From Micromonospora eburnea (GTDB lineage Bacteria > Actinomycetota > Actinomycetes > Mycobacteriales > Micromonosporaceae): a stretch of DNA of 64,000 nt. The position numbers and the translations under genes are program-made. The stretch covers positions 3,348,001 through 3,412,000 of the forward strand of contig NZ_FMHY01000002.1 in the NCBI RefSeq assembly GCF_900090225.1, given 5' to 3'. Shown one piece after another: positions 42,637 through 53,321 of the stretch (within the stretch, counting starts at the first letter, position 1; each line of letters starts with the position of its first letter). The notes beneath the pieces are model-generated. The model was given only the letters and a program-made list of their open reading frames with translations. It was not told where the DNA came from and did not search any database.

Positions 42637-43158
42637 TCAGGACCCGGAGTCGCCGGCGGCCTCGGCCTGCGCGGCGCGGCGGATGTCGAGCAGATGGTGT
42701 TCGCCCTCGTGGACCGTGTGCTGACCGAGCCAGAGCAGCGTCCGGGCCCGCCGTCGCGGCCAGGGGTAGACGCCGGTGCGGTCGAGCGCCGGCGGGTCGA
42801 GCGCCGCGAACCGGGCGGCCAGGTCCTCGGCGGCCGCGCTCAGCGCGGCGAGGACGGCCGACGGCTCCTGCTCGTTGTACGCGTCGGCGATGGCGCGCTC
42901 GTCGCGGCCCATCGGGGCGAACTCCGGTTCGTCGACGCCGAGCGCCTGTTCGAGTCGTTCCGCCTGGACGCCGAGCACGTCCCGGACGTGGCAGGTGTAT
43001 TCCAGGGGCGACCACACCCCCGGGGCCGGTCGTCGGCGCGGATTCCGCACCCCGGCCAGCGCGGTCCGGTACCGCAGGCCCAGCCCGCGCAGCAGCGGCG
43101 GTAGCTCCTCGGCGGCCACGCCGGCATAGACGAACTGGCACTCGTCGCACCGATCCAC
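42637..43158 (-). CDS. DinB-family protein
   Basis: A 173-residue protein with the DinB/YfiT four-helix pattern: W-S-P-L-E-Y-T-C-H-V-R-D-V with one metal-type His, and G-Q-H-T-V-H-E-G-E-H-H near the C-terminus with the others. An N-terminal R-C-D-E-C-Q pair of cysteines is characteristic of the actinobacterial 'DRCDEC' subgroup. Possibly a thiol transferase (mycothiol- or bacillithiol-type), as known for relatives. GTG start 7 bases after TACGCT (43166-43171), so leaderless transcription is possible. Confidence 0.8.
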   Translation of the reverse strand: MDRCDECQFVYAGVAAEELPPLLRGLGLRYRTALAGVRNPRRRPAPGVWSPLEYTCHVRDVLGVQAERLEQALGVDEPEFAPMGRDERAIADAYNEQEPSAVLAALSAAAEDLAARFAALDPPALDRTGVYPWPRRRARTLLWLGQHTVHEGEHHLLDIRRAAQAEAAGDSGS

Positions 43159-43332
43159 GCGGCTCAGCGTACGTCGTCGTCGCCCGTCCGAGCGACCGCC
43201 CGTCACCGGTGTCCCTGGGGCGTGGCGGCCGGCCGAACGAGCGCGGTCGGGGGAGCAGGCGACGACCGGCACGCATGTCCCGGCCGGTGCGGGGTAGCCA
43301 CCCGGGAACCCGACGAGGAGGTGGAGGCGCCG

Positions 43333-43779
43333 ATGGGTGACGCCGTCACGAATCAGCCCGCCGGCCGTGGACGACCGGCCAGCCCGACCGATCGGCTGGC
43401 CGAGGACGTGGCCGAGGTGGTCCGGTCGGAGGTACGCGCGCTGCGCGGCCAACTGCTGGACGCCGCCCGACCCGCCGGGCTGGGCTTCGCCCTGCTCGCC
43501 GCCGCCGGCGGCTGCCTGGTGCTCGGCGCGGGAGCCGCCTCGGCAACCGTGCTGCGCATGTTGGAGGCGTTCCTGCCGCGTCGGCTGGCCGCGGCCGGAC
43601 TCACCAGCGGCTACCTGGCGGCCGCCGTGGTGCTCGGCCGGGTGGGGCTGAACCAACTACGGGCGGCCGGTGGCAGCTCCGCCCGGCTGGCTGACGAGGT
43701 CCGCGACGCGGTCTCCGCCACCGCCGCGCAGGTGGTGCCGGCCGGCTCCGCCGCCGCCCGGGACGCGCTCGGACGCTGA
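43333..43779 (+). CDS. Phage_holin_3_6-like membrane protein (not phage)
   Basis: A 148-residue protein with a charged N-terminus (L-A-E-D-V-A-E-V-V-R-S-E-V-R-A-L-R) followed by two hydrophobic segments, the layout of actinobacterial 'phage holin family' (DUF1469) proteins. No phage genes are nearby, so the holin name is misleading; these are usually envelope or stress-associated. It begins a small run of three plus-strand genes, with AGGAGGTGGAGG upstream of the ATG. Confidence 0.75.
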   Translation: MGDAVTNQPAGRGRPASPTDRLAEDVAEVVRSEVRALRGQLLDAARPAGLGFALLAAAGGCLVLGAGAASATVLRMLEAFLPRRLAAAGLTSGYLAAAVVLGRVGLNQLRAAGGSSARLADEVRDAVSATAAQVVPAGSAAARDALGR

Positions 43780-43832
43780 GTCGCCGCCCGCCATCACCAC
43801 CCGTTGCCGTCGCCGGAGAGGGGCGCCGCGTC

Positions 43833-44267
43833 ATGACCGACAAGCACCAGCAGGCCGAGGAGATGCGCGACGAGGTGCCGTCGACCGTCGCCCGCTCGGA
43901 CGACAAGGCGGTCCGCACCTACAAGAAGACACTGGAGTCCGCGGAGGAGACCTACGGCGGCGGCGAGCGGGCGCACCGCACCGCGTACGCGTCGCTCAAG
44001 CACACCCACGAGAAGGTCGGGGACCACTGGGAGCCGAAGGAGCGCCGGGGACCCTCCGATCCGCAGGCGGCCCAGGGCGCGCCGGCGTCCCAGCAGCGCC
44101 CGCGCCCCACCGCACAGGGGGTGGACGCCAACGCCAGCAAGGGGCACCTCGACCAGGTGGCCCGCCGGGTCGGCATCGACAACCCGCAGGACCTGGGCCG
44201 GGACGAGCTGGTCCGGGCAATAGAGAAGGCCAACGCCCGGGCCACCGCCCGGGCCCGGAAGCGGTGA
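43833..44267 (+). CDS. ChaB-family protein with Rho N-terminal-like domain
   Basis: A 144-residue hydrophilic protein. Residues 10-65 match ChaB (E-V-P-S-T-V-A-R-S-D-D-K-A-V-R-T-Y-K-K then A-H-R-T-A-Y-A-S-L-K). A Pro/Gln-rich linker leads to a C-terminal SAP/Rho-N-like helix pair (K-G-H-L-D-Q-V-A-R-R-V-G-I-D ... L-G-R-D-E-L-V-R-A-I). ChaB was linked to cation transport, but its role is unclear; Rho-N domains bind nucleic acid. A 24-bp tandem duplication spans the stop codon. Confidence 0.82.
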   Translation: MTDKHQQAEEMRDEVPSTVARSDDKAVRTYKKTLESAEETYGGGERAHRTAYASLKHTHEKVGDHWEPKERRGPSDPQAAQGAPASQQRPRPTAQGVDANASKGHLDQVARRVGIDNPQDLGRDELVRAIEKANARATARARKR

Positions 44268-44301
44268 GGGCCAGCGGCCCGGAAGCGGTGCCGGCCAGCG
44301 G
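44254..44301 (+). repeat. 24-bp tandem duplication across the chaB-like stop codon
   Basis: Two 24-base units (44254-44277 and 44278-44301) differ at only two positions. The first contains the stop TGA; in the second the same position reads TGC. The unit length is a multiple of three, so the second copy lies in the same frame. Confidence 0.8.
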
Positions 44302-44421
44302 CACCGGGGTGCGGCCGTCGGCACCCTACGCCACGACGTGGTCGTGGCTGGGAACGCCGTGGGCTGTTTGCGCCCGAGCCGGCCGGGTACCGGGGTGGAC
44401 GGACGAGGAAGGCGGCGGGCG

Positions 44422-44604
44422 ATGAGGACGGATCGGCTCAGTGACCTGGTGGTCGGCGCGGCCGGCAACGTCGCCGGGGCGGTCGTCGACCCCCGGCAGG
44501 GGTTCAACATGCTCCGGTCGGCGGTCAGCTCGCGCACGGTCGTCACCGTCGCGGCGGGTCTGGTCGTCGGTTTCCTGCTGGCCCGGGCCACCCGGCGCGC
44601 CTGA
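44422..44604 (+). CDS. Small membrane protein of 60 residues
   Basis: A 60-residue protein with GAGGAAGG upstream of its ATG. One clear membrane segment (about residues 38-55) is followed by an Arg-rich tail; the first 35 residues include V-V-D-P-R-Q-G-F-N. I do not recognise a family. It follows the holin-like and ChaB-like genes on the same strand with a 154-base gap, so it may belong to the same stress-type cassette. Confidence 0.6.
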   Translation: MRTDRLSDLVVGAAGNVAGAVVDPRQGFNMLRSAVSSRTVVTVAAGLVVGFLLARATRRA

Positions 44605-44644
44605 CGCCCGCCGGGTCGGGAATCGCGCGGCCGGCGGCGGCCGC

Positions 44645-45535
44645 TCAGGAGCCGGCCGACAACAGCCGTTTGATCTCCGGGGCGGCCGGGTGCTCCGGGG
44701 CGAGGGTCAGGAACCGGCGCAGCGTTCCGGTCGCCTCCGCCGAACGCGCGCCGCGCTGCGCCAGCCCGAGCACGAGCAGGCCGTCCGGTGAGTCCGGAGT
44801 GTGGGCGAGTACCTCCCGCGCCGCCTGCTCGGCCGCGCCGGCGTCGCCGGCCCGGAGCAGGGCGAAGGCGAGCCGCAGCCGGACCGTGTCGTCCGGCCGG
44901 TCCCGCAGCGCCTCCCGGTAGAGCTGGGCCGCGGCCGCGTACCGGTCCTGGCCCTCCAGGTCGCGGGCCAGTTGCACGGTGACCGCGACCGGGTCGGCCG
45001 GGGGCTGCTGCGGCGGCCGGTCCAGGCGGTCGGCGGTGACCGCGACGGCGGCCACGAGGGACACCAGCCCGGCTGCGCCCGCCCACCACGCCCGGCGGGC
45101 GGCCCGGCCACCCGGTGCCGGGCGGACCGCGGCCCCCCGCGCCGCCGGCCGGCGGGGGCGCAGCGTACGCAGGGCGGCGTAGCCGGCCCCCAGGAGCGTC
45201 AGCGCGGGCACGGCCCACAGCAGCACCGTCGCCCCGTGGGCGGGTGGCTCGGTCAGCACCTCCGGCCCGTACCGCTGGACGAACCACCGGCGGATCTCGG
45301 CGCGGTCCCGGCCCTGGGCGAGTTGGTCGGCGACCACCTGTCGCATCGCGGCCGCGATCGGTGACCGGGAGTCGGCCACCGACTCGCCCTGGCAGGCCGG
45401 GCAGCGCAGCCCGGCGGCGACCTCGCGTACCCGGTCCGCCCCGCCGCTGCCGCCGGTCGAGCGCAGCAGCCCCACCGCGGCGCCGGTGACCAGCGCGATG
45501 AGCACGAGCGCGGCCAGTGCCGCCCGCCACCTCAT
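44645..45535 (-). CDS. ccmH: Cytochrome c maturation protein CcmH with fused TPR (CcmI-like) domain
   Basis: A 296-residue protein. After a membrane anchor, L-R-C-P-A-C-Q (Cys45, Cys48) is the thioredoxin-like apocytochrome thiol site of CcmH/NrfF. A second membrane segment (about 105) is followed by a third and by TPR repeats (residues 185-295) resembling CcmI/CycH, which captures apocytochrome tails. Such an H-I fusion completes the haem ligation module with CcmF and CcmG. Its ATG overlaps the stop of the ccmG gene. It is the last gene of the operon. Confidence 0.88.
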   Translation of the reverse strand: MRWRAALAALVLIALVTGAAVGLLRSTGGSGGADRVREVAAGLRCPACQGESVADSRSPIAAAMRQVVADQLAQGRDRAEIRRWFVQRYGPEVLTEPPAHGATVLLWAVPALTLLGAGYAALRTLRPRRPAARGAAVRPAPGGRAARRAWWAGAAGLVSLVAAVAVTADRLDRPPQQPPADPVAVTVQLARDLEGQDRYAAAAQLYREALRDRPDDTVRLRLAFALLRAGDAGAAEQAAREVLAHTPDSPDGLLVLGLAQRGARSAEATGTLRRFLTLAPEHPAAPEIKRLLSAGS

Positions 45536-46091
45536 CCCGACAGCAGCGGGGCCACCCGCTGCGCCAGCCACGCCTGCGTCACCACGCCCCGCTGCCGCTC
45601 GACGATCCGGCCGTCCCGGTCCACCACGAACGTCTCCGGCACAGCCCGTACGCCCCAGTCGACCGAGCGGGTGCCGTCCGGGTCGGGCAGCACGGTCAAC
45701 CCGGTCGCGCCGGTCTCGTCGAGCAGGGCCCGGACCGCCGCGTCGCCGTCCCGGACGTTCAGCCCCACCAGGCGTAGTCCGCGCGGCGACCACCGGTGCT
45801 CGGCGTCGACCAGCAGCGGCAGCTCGTCGCGGCAGGGGCCGCACCAGGAGGCGAAGACGTTGACCAGCACCACCTGCCCCCGGGTGGTGGCCAGGTCGAA
45901 CCGCCCACCGTCCAGCGTGGCGCCGGACAGCGCGGGGGCGGGTACCGGCGGTGACGGGTCGCTGTCCGTGCCCGCCGGGGTGCCCGACGCGCGCAGGCCG
46001 AGGGCGACCAGCGTGCCGACGGCGACGGTGACCGCGAGCACCGCCGCCGGTCCGGGGCGCAGCCCGGCCGGTAGCCGCGGCGCGCGGCGGC

Positions 46092-46095
<4 letters not shown>
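45532..46095 (-). CDS. ccmG: Thiol:disulfide interchange protein (CcmG/DsbE/ResA type)
   Basis: A 187-residue membrane-anchored thioredoxin-fold protein. One N-terminal membrane segment (about 17-36), then the redox motif W-C-G-P-C (84-88) and the cis-Pro segment V-P-E-T-F. It keeps the C-x-x-C cysteines of apocytochromes reduced outside the membrane. Overlaps both neighbours by four bases, as expected in the ccm operon. Confidence 0.9.
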
Positions 46096-48030
<1,935 letters not shown>

Positions 48031-48041
<11 letters not shown>

Positions 48042-48441
48042 CGACCGGTCCCGGCGGGGCGGTGGACGGGCCGTACTCGTTGCCGTGCCGGACCACCACG
48101 TGGTCGGCGTGGAACACGCCGTCGCTGGCCAGGGTGCCCTCGACGACCGCCCCCTCGCCCTCGCGGAACGTCCCCGGTGGCACGCCGCGCTGCCGTACGG
48201 TGATCTCGTGGCCGCCCTCGGCGAGCCGGAACACCACGAGGTCGCCGTCGCGGCGCAGCGACCCGGGCACCACGTCACCGCCGAGGCGGATCCGCTCCCC
48301 GGCGGCGGCCGGGTCGTCGAGCACCTCAGCCGGGGTGCGGTAGTAGGTCAGGGTGTCCCGCAGCGCGCCGGCGACCAGCAGCCCACCGGCGGCGAGCAGC
48401 ACGGCGACGAGGGCGGCCCGGCCCGCCCGGCGACGGATCAT
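48031..48441 (-). CDS. ccmE: Haem chaperone CcmE
   Basis: A 136-residue protein: one N-terminal membrane anchor, then an OB-fold domain. R-H-G-N-E-Y (His119, Tyr123) is the H-x-x-x-Y motif in which the His carries haem covalently; F-R-E-G-E-G-A-V-V-E-G is the conserved core. It passes haem from CcmC to CcmF. Starts by ATG overlapping the ccmC stop. Confidence 0.92.
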
Positions 48442-49196
48442 CCGACCCGGGCCGGGGTGCGCTCGGCGGTGGGGGTGGCGTCGCCGGTCAGCCGCCGTTC
48501 CAGCCGGACCACTCGGTGCAGCACGACGCAGAACGCGACGAGCGTGGCGGCGGCGACGGCGAGCAGCAGCGCGACACCCATCCGCGCGTCGATCGGCGGA
48601 CGCTGTGGGGCGAGCACGGTCGCCTGCTGGTGCAGCGAGCGCCACCAGATCACGGAGAAGTGCACCACCGGGACGAGCAGGAAGCCGCCGACACCCGCCG
48701 CGGCCGCCGGCCGCGCCACCCGGTGGTCGCCGCCGTCGGGCGCCCCGGTGCGTTCACTCACCGTCCGGCGCAGGGCCAGATAGCCGGCGTACGCGAACAG
48801 CAGCAGGACCGTGCTGACCAGCCGGGGGTCCCACGCCCACCAGGTGCCCCAGACCAGGTGCCCCCAGAGCGACCCGGTGCCGATGGCGACGGCGGTGAGC
48901 ACCACCCCGACCTCCGCGGCGGCCCGGGCGAACCGGTCCCAGCGCAGGTCACCCCAGATCAGGTACGCGCCGCCGGCGGCCAGCACGAGGGCGAACGCGG
49001 CGTACGCCACCCAGGCGGCGGGGACGTGCAGGTACATGAGCCGTTGCGCCTGGCCCTGCACCGCGTCCGGGGGTGCCAGCCAGCCACCGGCCACCGCCGC
49101 GGCGGCGCTCAGCCCGCCGGCGAGCCAGGCCGTCGTACGGCGTGCGGCGGCCGCTCGGGCGGTGTCCGCGACCAGGTCCACCGTGGAGGATCGCAT
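48438..49196 (-). CDS. ccmC: Haem delivery protein CcmC
   Basis: A 252-residue protein with six predicted membrane segments. W-G-T-W-W-A-W-D-P-R-L is the WWD motif that holds haem, flanked by conserved His residues (H-V-P-A-A-W and H-F-S-V-I-W-W). The ATG at 49196 is preferred to the in-frame 49283 because AGGGAG lies 4 bases upstream. It leads the operon; no ccmA or ccmB gene precedes it, since the next gene is divergent. Confidence 0.9.
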   Translation of the reverse strand: MRSSTVDLVADTARAAAARRTTAWLAGGLSAAAAVAGGWLAPPDAVQGQAQRLMYLHVPAAWVAYAAFALVLAAGGAYLIWGDLRWDRFARAAAEVGVVLTAVAIGTGSLWGHLVWGTWWAWDPRLVSTVLLLFAYAGYLALRRTVSERTGAPDGGDHRVARPAAAAGVGGFLLVPVVHFSVIWWRSLHQQATVLAPQRPPIDARMGVALLLAVAAATLVAFCVVLHRVVRLERRLTGDATPTAERTPARVG

Positions 49197-49334
49197 GATC
49201 TCCCTGTCCGCGCCCGTGGGCGCTTGCCGGAGGGGCAGGACTGCGGAGTCCACCATAAAGCCCAAACCTCCCCTTAATCCCAAATAGCCCCAAAAGGGTA
49301 TGTAGGTGAGCGGCGCGGTCTACTGTCCGATCCG
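49197..49334. promoter_or_regulatory. Divergent promoter region between ccm and the oxidase operon
   Basis: A 138-base gap of lower GC. On the plus strand TACTGT (49321-49326) is a -10-like element 8 bases before the coxB ATG, so the transcript may be almost leaderless; the -35 is weak. On the minus strand no clear promoter for ccmC can be read. Joint control of maturation factors and cytochromes from this gap is an inference. Confidence 0.5.
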
Positions 49335-50357
49335 ATGGAGACGACAGTGCGGACGACCCGACGGGCGGTCCGGTGGCGCCCGCGACCGCTGGCCAGCGCG
49401 GTGTTCGGCCTGTGCCTGCTCACCGGCTGCGCCGGCGACTCGCCGTCGGCGTTGAACCCGGGCGGCACCGGGGCGACCCGGATCGCCGGCCTGTGGTGGC
49501 TGCTGTTCTGGATCTCCATGGCCGTGTTCGTCGAGGTCATGGCGCTGCTCGTCTGGGCCCTGGTGTTCCGGCGGGGCGACGTGCGGGTACGTCACGGGCA
49601 GCCACTGCGCTTCGTCACGATCGCCGGGGCCGCGATCCCGTTCGTCATCCTCGTCGCCGTCTACGGCGCGGGCCTGCGCGACCTCGCCGCGCTCGGCGCG
49701 GCACCCGACCGGGACGCGCCCACCGTCGAGGTGACCGGCCACACCTGGTGGTGGGAGGTCCGCTACCCCGGCGCGTCCGGCGCCACCGCCAACGAGATCC
49801 ACATCCCGGTCGGGGAGCGGGTCCGGGTACGCCTGCGCACCGACGACGTGCTGCACAGCTTCTGGGTGCCGCAGCTGATGCCGAAGACCGACCTGATCGC
49901 CGGTGAGACCCGGGAGACCTGGCTGCAGGCGGAGCGGGCCGGCAGCTACCGCGGCCAGTGCGCCGAGTACTGCGGCACCCAGCACGCCCACATGGCCTTC
50001 CTCGTCGTCGCGCAGCCCCGCGCCGAGTTCGACGCCTGGCTGGCCCGGCTGAACGCCCCGGCCCGCCAGCCGCAGACCGACGCCGAGCGCCGCGGCGAGC
50101 AGGCGTTCGTCCAGGGCACCTGCGCCGCCTGCCACAGCATTCGCGGCACCGGCGCGCAGGGGACGGTCGGGCCGGACCTGTCGAACGTCGGCTCCCGGTG
50201 GAGCATCGGCGCCGGGGCGGTGCCCAACGACGCCGGCCACCTGGGCGGCTGGATCGCCAACTCGCAGACGGTCAAGCCGGGCAACGCGATGCCGCCGCAG
50301 CCGGTCGAGGCGGCCCGCCTGCCCGACCTCATCGCCTATCTCCGGTCGCTGGAGTAG
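49335..50357 (+). CDS. ctaC: Cytochrome c oxidase subunit II with fused cytochrome c (caa3 type)
   Basis: A 340-residue subunit. The N-terminal lipobox (L-L-T-G-C, Cys32) and two membrane segments are followed by the cupredoxin domain with the CuA ligands H174, C209, C213, H217 and M220. A C-terminal cytochrome c domain has C-A-A-C-H (263-267) and axial M319 in G-N-A-M. The fusion removes the need for soluble cytochrome c and makes this a caa3-type oxidase. It differs from the usual actinobacterial aa3 oxidase, which takes electrons from a diheme QcrC in a supercomplex. Confidence 0.95.
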   Translation: METTVRTTRRAVRWRPRPLASAVFGLCLLTGCAGDSPSALNPGGTGATRIAGLWWLLFWISMAVFVEVMALLVWALVFRRGDVRVRHGQPLRFVTIAGAAIPFVILVAVYGAGLRDLAALGAAPDRDAPTVEVTGHTWWWEVRYPGASGATANEIHIPVGERVRVRLRTDDVLHSFWVPQLMPKTDLIAGETRETWLQAERAGSYRGQCAEYCGTQHAHMAFLVVAQPRAEFDAWLARLNAPARQPQTDAERRGEQAFVQGTCAACHSIRGTGAQGTVGPDLSNVGSRWSIGAGAVPNDAGHLGGWIANSQTVKPGNAMPPQPVEAARLPDLIAYLRSLE

Positions 50358-50365
50358 GTGGGGAC

Positions 50366-52294
50366 ATGTCGACGACCACCAACCCACCTACCGGCCTCGA
50401 CGGTGACGACCTGGCCCGGCTGGCCGAACACTGGGGCGAGCGCCCCTCGCTGCGGGCCTGGTTCGGCACCACCGACCACAAGCGGATCGGCCGGCGCTAC
50501 CTGGTCACCGCCGGGTTCTTCTTCGTGCTCGCCGGGCTCAGCGCGCTGGTGATGCGGACCCAACTCGCCCGGCCCGAGTCCGGTGTGGTCTCGCCGCAGG
50601 AGTACAACCAGCTCTTCACCATGCACGGCACGGCGATGATCTTCCTGTTCGCCACCCCGATGCTCTTCGGCTTCGGCAACTTCCTCGTCCCGCTGATGAT
50701 CGGCGCCCGGGACATGGCGTTCCCCCGGCTGAACGCCTTCGGCTACTGGGTGTTCCTGTTCGCCGGCCTGTTCATGTGGGCCAGCGTGCCCTTCGGGGCG
50801 GCGCCGAACAACGGCTGGTTCGCGTACGCGCCGCTCAACCAGCTACAGCACAACCCCGGCCTGCACATGGACATCTACGCGCTCGGCCTGCTCTTCCTCG
50901 GCATCTCCACCACCTCGGCGTCGATCAACTTCATCGTCACCGCGCTGAAGCTGCGCGCGCCGGGGATGTCGCTCAACCGGGTGCCGCTGTTCGTCTGGGC
51001 GATCGTGGCCACCTCCTTCATGGTGATCTTCGCGTTGCCGGCGTTGAACGCGGACAACGCTCTGCTCTTCCTCGACCGCCGCTTCGACACCCACTTCTTC
51101 GACCCGGCCGGCGGCGGGAACGTGCTGCTCTGGCAGCACCTGTTCTGGATCTTCGGGCACCCCGACGTGTACATCATCGTGATGCCGGGGCTGGGCATCG
51201 TCTCCGCCGTGCTCCCGGCGTTCACCCGCCGCGGCGTGGTCGGCTACCCGTTGATCGTGCTGGCGATCGTCGCGATCTCGATCGTCTCGTTCGGGGTCTG
51301 GGTGCACCACATGTTCGCCACCGGGCTGCCACAGCTGTCGTACAGCTTCTTCAGTGCCGCGAGCACCATCATCACCATCCCGTCCGGGCTCCAGATCTTC
51401 GCCTGGCTGGCTACCATGCTGCTCGGCCGGCTGGTGCTGCGGGTGCCGCTGCTGTTCGTCATCGGGTTCATCGTGACCTTCGTGCTCGGCGGGTTCACCG
51501 GCGCGATGTTCGCGCTGACCGCGTTCGACCAGCAGACCACCGACTCGTACTTCGTGGTGGCGCACTTCCACTACGTGCTGATCGGCGGGGCGGTCTTCCC
51601 GATGCTCGCCGGCGTCTACTACTGGCTCCCCAAGATCACCGGTCGGATGTACCACGAGGGGCTCGGCCGGTGGGCCTTCTGGCTGGTCTTCGCGGGCATG
51701 CACGTCACGTTCTTCCCGATGCACCTCACCGGCCTGTTCGGCATGCCCCGCCGGATCTACACCTACCGCAGCGAGCCCGGCTGGGACGGGTGGAACCTGG
51801 TCAGCACGGTCGGGTCGTACCTGCTGGCGCTCGGGCTGCTGCTGGTGCTCGTCGGCATCGTGCACACCCTCCGGCGGGGCCGGCCGGCCCCGCCGGACCC
51901 GTGGGAGGCCGACAGCCTGGAGTGGACGGCGGCCTCGCCACCCGAGCCGTACAACTTCCCGGTCATCCCCCAGGTGCACAGCCTGCACCCCACCTGGGAC
52001 GAACGAACCGCCGAATCCATCGGACCCGGAGCGACCCCGGACCGCATCCTCAGCGAGGGACGTCGCACGGTGTTCACCAGCGAACTGGACGCCCGCTACG
52101 AACGGGCGGTCGAGATGCCGGAGTCCAGCCTCAAACCGCTGGTGCTCGCCGGGGCGCTGCTGGTCTTCTTCGTCACCATGCTGTTCGCCTGGTATCCGGT
52201 CGCGGTGGCCGCCGTGCTGGTGGTGGCGGGGTCGATCGCGGCCTGGCTCTGGCCGCCGCGTCGCCCCGACGAGGAACTCGGAGTCGTGGCATGA
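50366..52294 (+). CDS. ctaD: Cytochrome c oxidase subunit I
   Basis: A 642-residue haem-copper oxidase core with 12 family segments. H-P-D-V-Y holds the CuB His-Tyr pair, V-H-H-M-F-A-T-G the next CuB ligands, and H-F-H-Y-V-L the haem a and a3 ligands. It reduces O2 to water and pumps protons. The C-terminal region beyond about residue 540 includes a polar stretch plus two extra membrane segments (about 585-630), longer than typical subunit I and seen in caa3 enzymes. GGTGGGGA lies before the ATG. ATGA overlap with ctaE. Confidence 0.95.
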   Translation: MSTTTNPPTGLDGDDLARLAEHWGERPSLRAWFGTTDHKRIGRRYLVTAGFFFVLAGLSALVMRTQLARPESGVVSPQEYNQLFTMHGTAMIFLFATPMLFGFGNFLVPLMIGARDMAFPRLNAFGYWVFLFAGLFMWASVPFGAAPNNGWFAYAPLNQLQHNPGLHMDIYALGLLFLGISTTSASINFIVTALKLRAPGMSLNRVPLFVWAIVATSFMVIFALPALNADNALLFLDRRFDTHFFDPAGGGNVLLWQHLFWIFGHPDVYIIVMPGLGIVSAVLPAFTRRGVVGYPLIVLAIVAISIVSFGVWVHHMFATGLPQLSYSFFSAASTIITIPSGLQIFAWLATMLLGRLVLRVPLLFVIGFIVTFVLGGFTGAMFALTAFDQQTTDSYFVVAHFHYVLIGGAVFPMLAGVYYWLPKITGRMYHEGLGRWAFWLVFAGMHVTFFPMHLTGLFGMPRRIYTYRSEPGWDGWNLVSTVGSYLLALGLLLVLVGIVHTLRRGRPAPPDPWEADSLEWTAASPPEPYNFPVIPQVHSLHPTWDERTAESIGPGATPDRILSEGRRTVFTSELDARYERAVEMPESSLKPLVLAGALLVFFVTMLFAWYPVAVAAVLVVAGSIAAWLWPPRRPDEELGVVA

Positions 52295-52920
52295 CCGACC
52301 GGGGCGGGGTGGTGGCCGCGGCCACCGGCGCGGAGGCGCTGAGCACGGAACTGCCGGTCGGCCGGCCGACCAGCTGGTGGGGCATGGTGATGTTCGTGGC
52401 GACCGAGGCCACCCTCTTCGCCTGCCTGCTCGGCAGCTACTTCTACCTGCGCTTCCAGTTCGGCCCCCAGTGGCCGCCGGGCGGCCTCGAAAAGCCCAAG
52501 CTGGTCATCCCGCTGCTGATGACCCTGGTGCTGGTGCCCAGCAGCATTCCGGTGGTCTGGGCCGAACACGGCATCCGGCGGGGCCAGCGCTGGCGCCTGC
52601 GGGCCGGCCTCGCCGCGACCCTGGTGATGGGGCTGACCTTCATGGGCCTGCTCGTGAAGGAGTACTCCGACGACCTCAAGATGCACACCATGACCACCGA
52701 CGTCTACGGCTCGCTGTTCTACGTGATCACCGGCTTCCACGGGCTGCACGTCTCGGTCGGGTTGATGATGATCGGTTGGCTGCTCGCCGCCTCGCTGCGC
52801 GGCGGCAGCTTCGGCTCCCACCGCCACGAACGGGTCCGCAACGCCGCCATCTACTGGCACTTCGTCGACACGGTGTGGGTGGCCATCCTGTTCACCATCT
52901 ACCTCTCCCCGCGGCTGTGA
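52291..52920 (+). CDS. ctaE: Cytochrome c oxidase subunit III
   Basis: A 209-residue subunit with five membrane segments. E-A-T-L-F-A-C-L-L-G-S-Y-F-Y near the start, G-F-H-G-L-H-V-S-V-G and W-H-F-V-D-T-V-W at the end are the family hallmarks. Its ATG overlaps the ctaD stop, and its stop overlaps the next ATG (TGATG). Confidence 0.95.
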   Translation: MTDRGGVVAAATGAEALSTELPVGRPTSWWGMVMFVATEATLFACLLGSYFYLRFQFGPQWPPGGLEKPKLVIPLLMTLVLVPSSIPVVWAEHGIRRGQRWRLRAGLAATLVMGLTFMGLLVKEYSDDLKMHTMTTDVYGSLFYVITGFHGLHVSVGLMMIGWLLAASLRGGSFGSHRHERVRNAAIYWHFVDTVWVAILFTIYLSPRL

Positions 52921-53321
52921 TGACCACCCGGCCCGACTCCCGAGCCCGCCTGGCCGGCGGGCTGCTGCTCTGGTACGGCGTACTCGGCGGCGCCGTCGCC
53001 TGGGCGGTACACCTGCTCGCCGCCTGGTCGCTGGACGAACTGGCCTGCGCCCGCGGCTCGGAATCCATCGCCGCCCTGCCGCTCTGGCAGGCACTCGGGC
53101 TGGCCGTGGTGATCCCCGGCCTGGTCACCGTGGGCGCGCTGCTGGTGGCCACGCTGGCCTGGCGCCGCACCGCGGTGGCCCAGGCGACCGGGACGAGCGG
53201 CCGCGCGTACGCCCGGACCCGGCTGCTCGCCGCCCTGGGCGTCTGGGCCAACCTGCTGTTCCTCGCCATCATCGTGCTCGGCGGGATCGCCGTGCTGGTC
53301 TTCCCGCCATGCCAGCGGTGA
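52920..53321 (+). CDS. Small membrane protein of the caa3 operon
   Basis: A 133-residue protein with three hydrophobic segments (about 12-35, 55-80, 103-128). I do not recognise the family. It overlaps ctaE in front and ctaG behind (13 bases), so it is certainly part of the oxidase operon and is probably an accessory or assembly subunit (subunit IV-like place). No cofactor-binding motifs except one Cys (L-A-C-A-R) and a terminal P-P-C. Confidence 0.7.
   Translation: MTTRPDSRARLAGGLLLWYGVLGGAVAWAVHLLAAWSLDELACARGSESIAALPLWQALGLAVVIPGLVTVGALLVATLAWRRTAVAQATGTSGRAYARTRLLAALGVWANLLFLAIIVLGGIAVLVFPPCQR

Noticed and set aside
43333..43779. Prophage remnant suggested by the holin-like gene
   Set aside because: No other phage gene, integrase or attachment site is present; this holin-like family is common in actinobacterial chromosomes.
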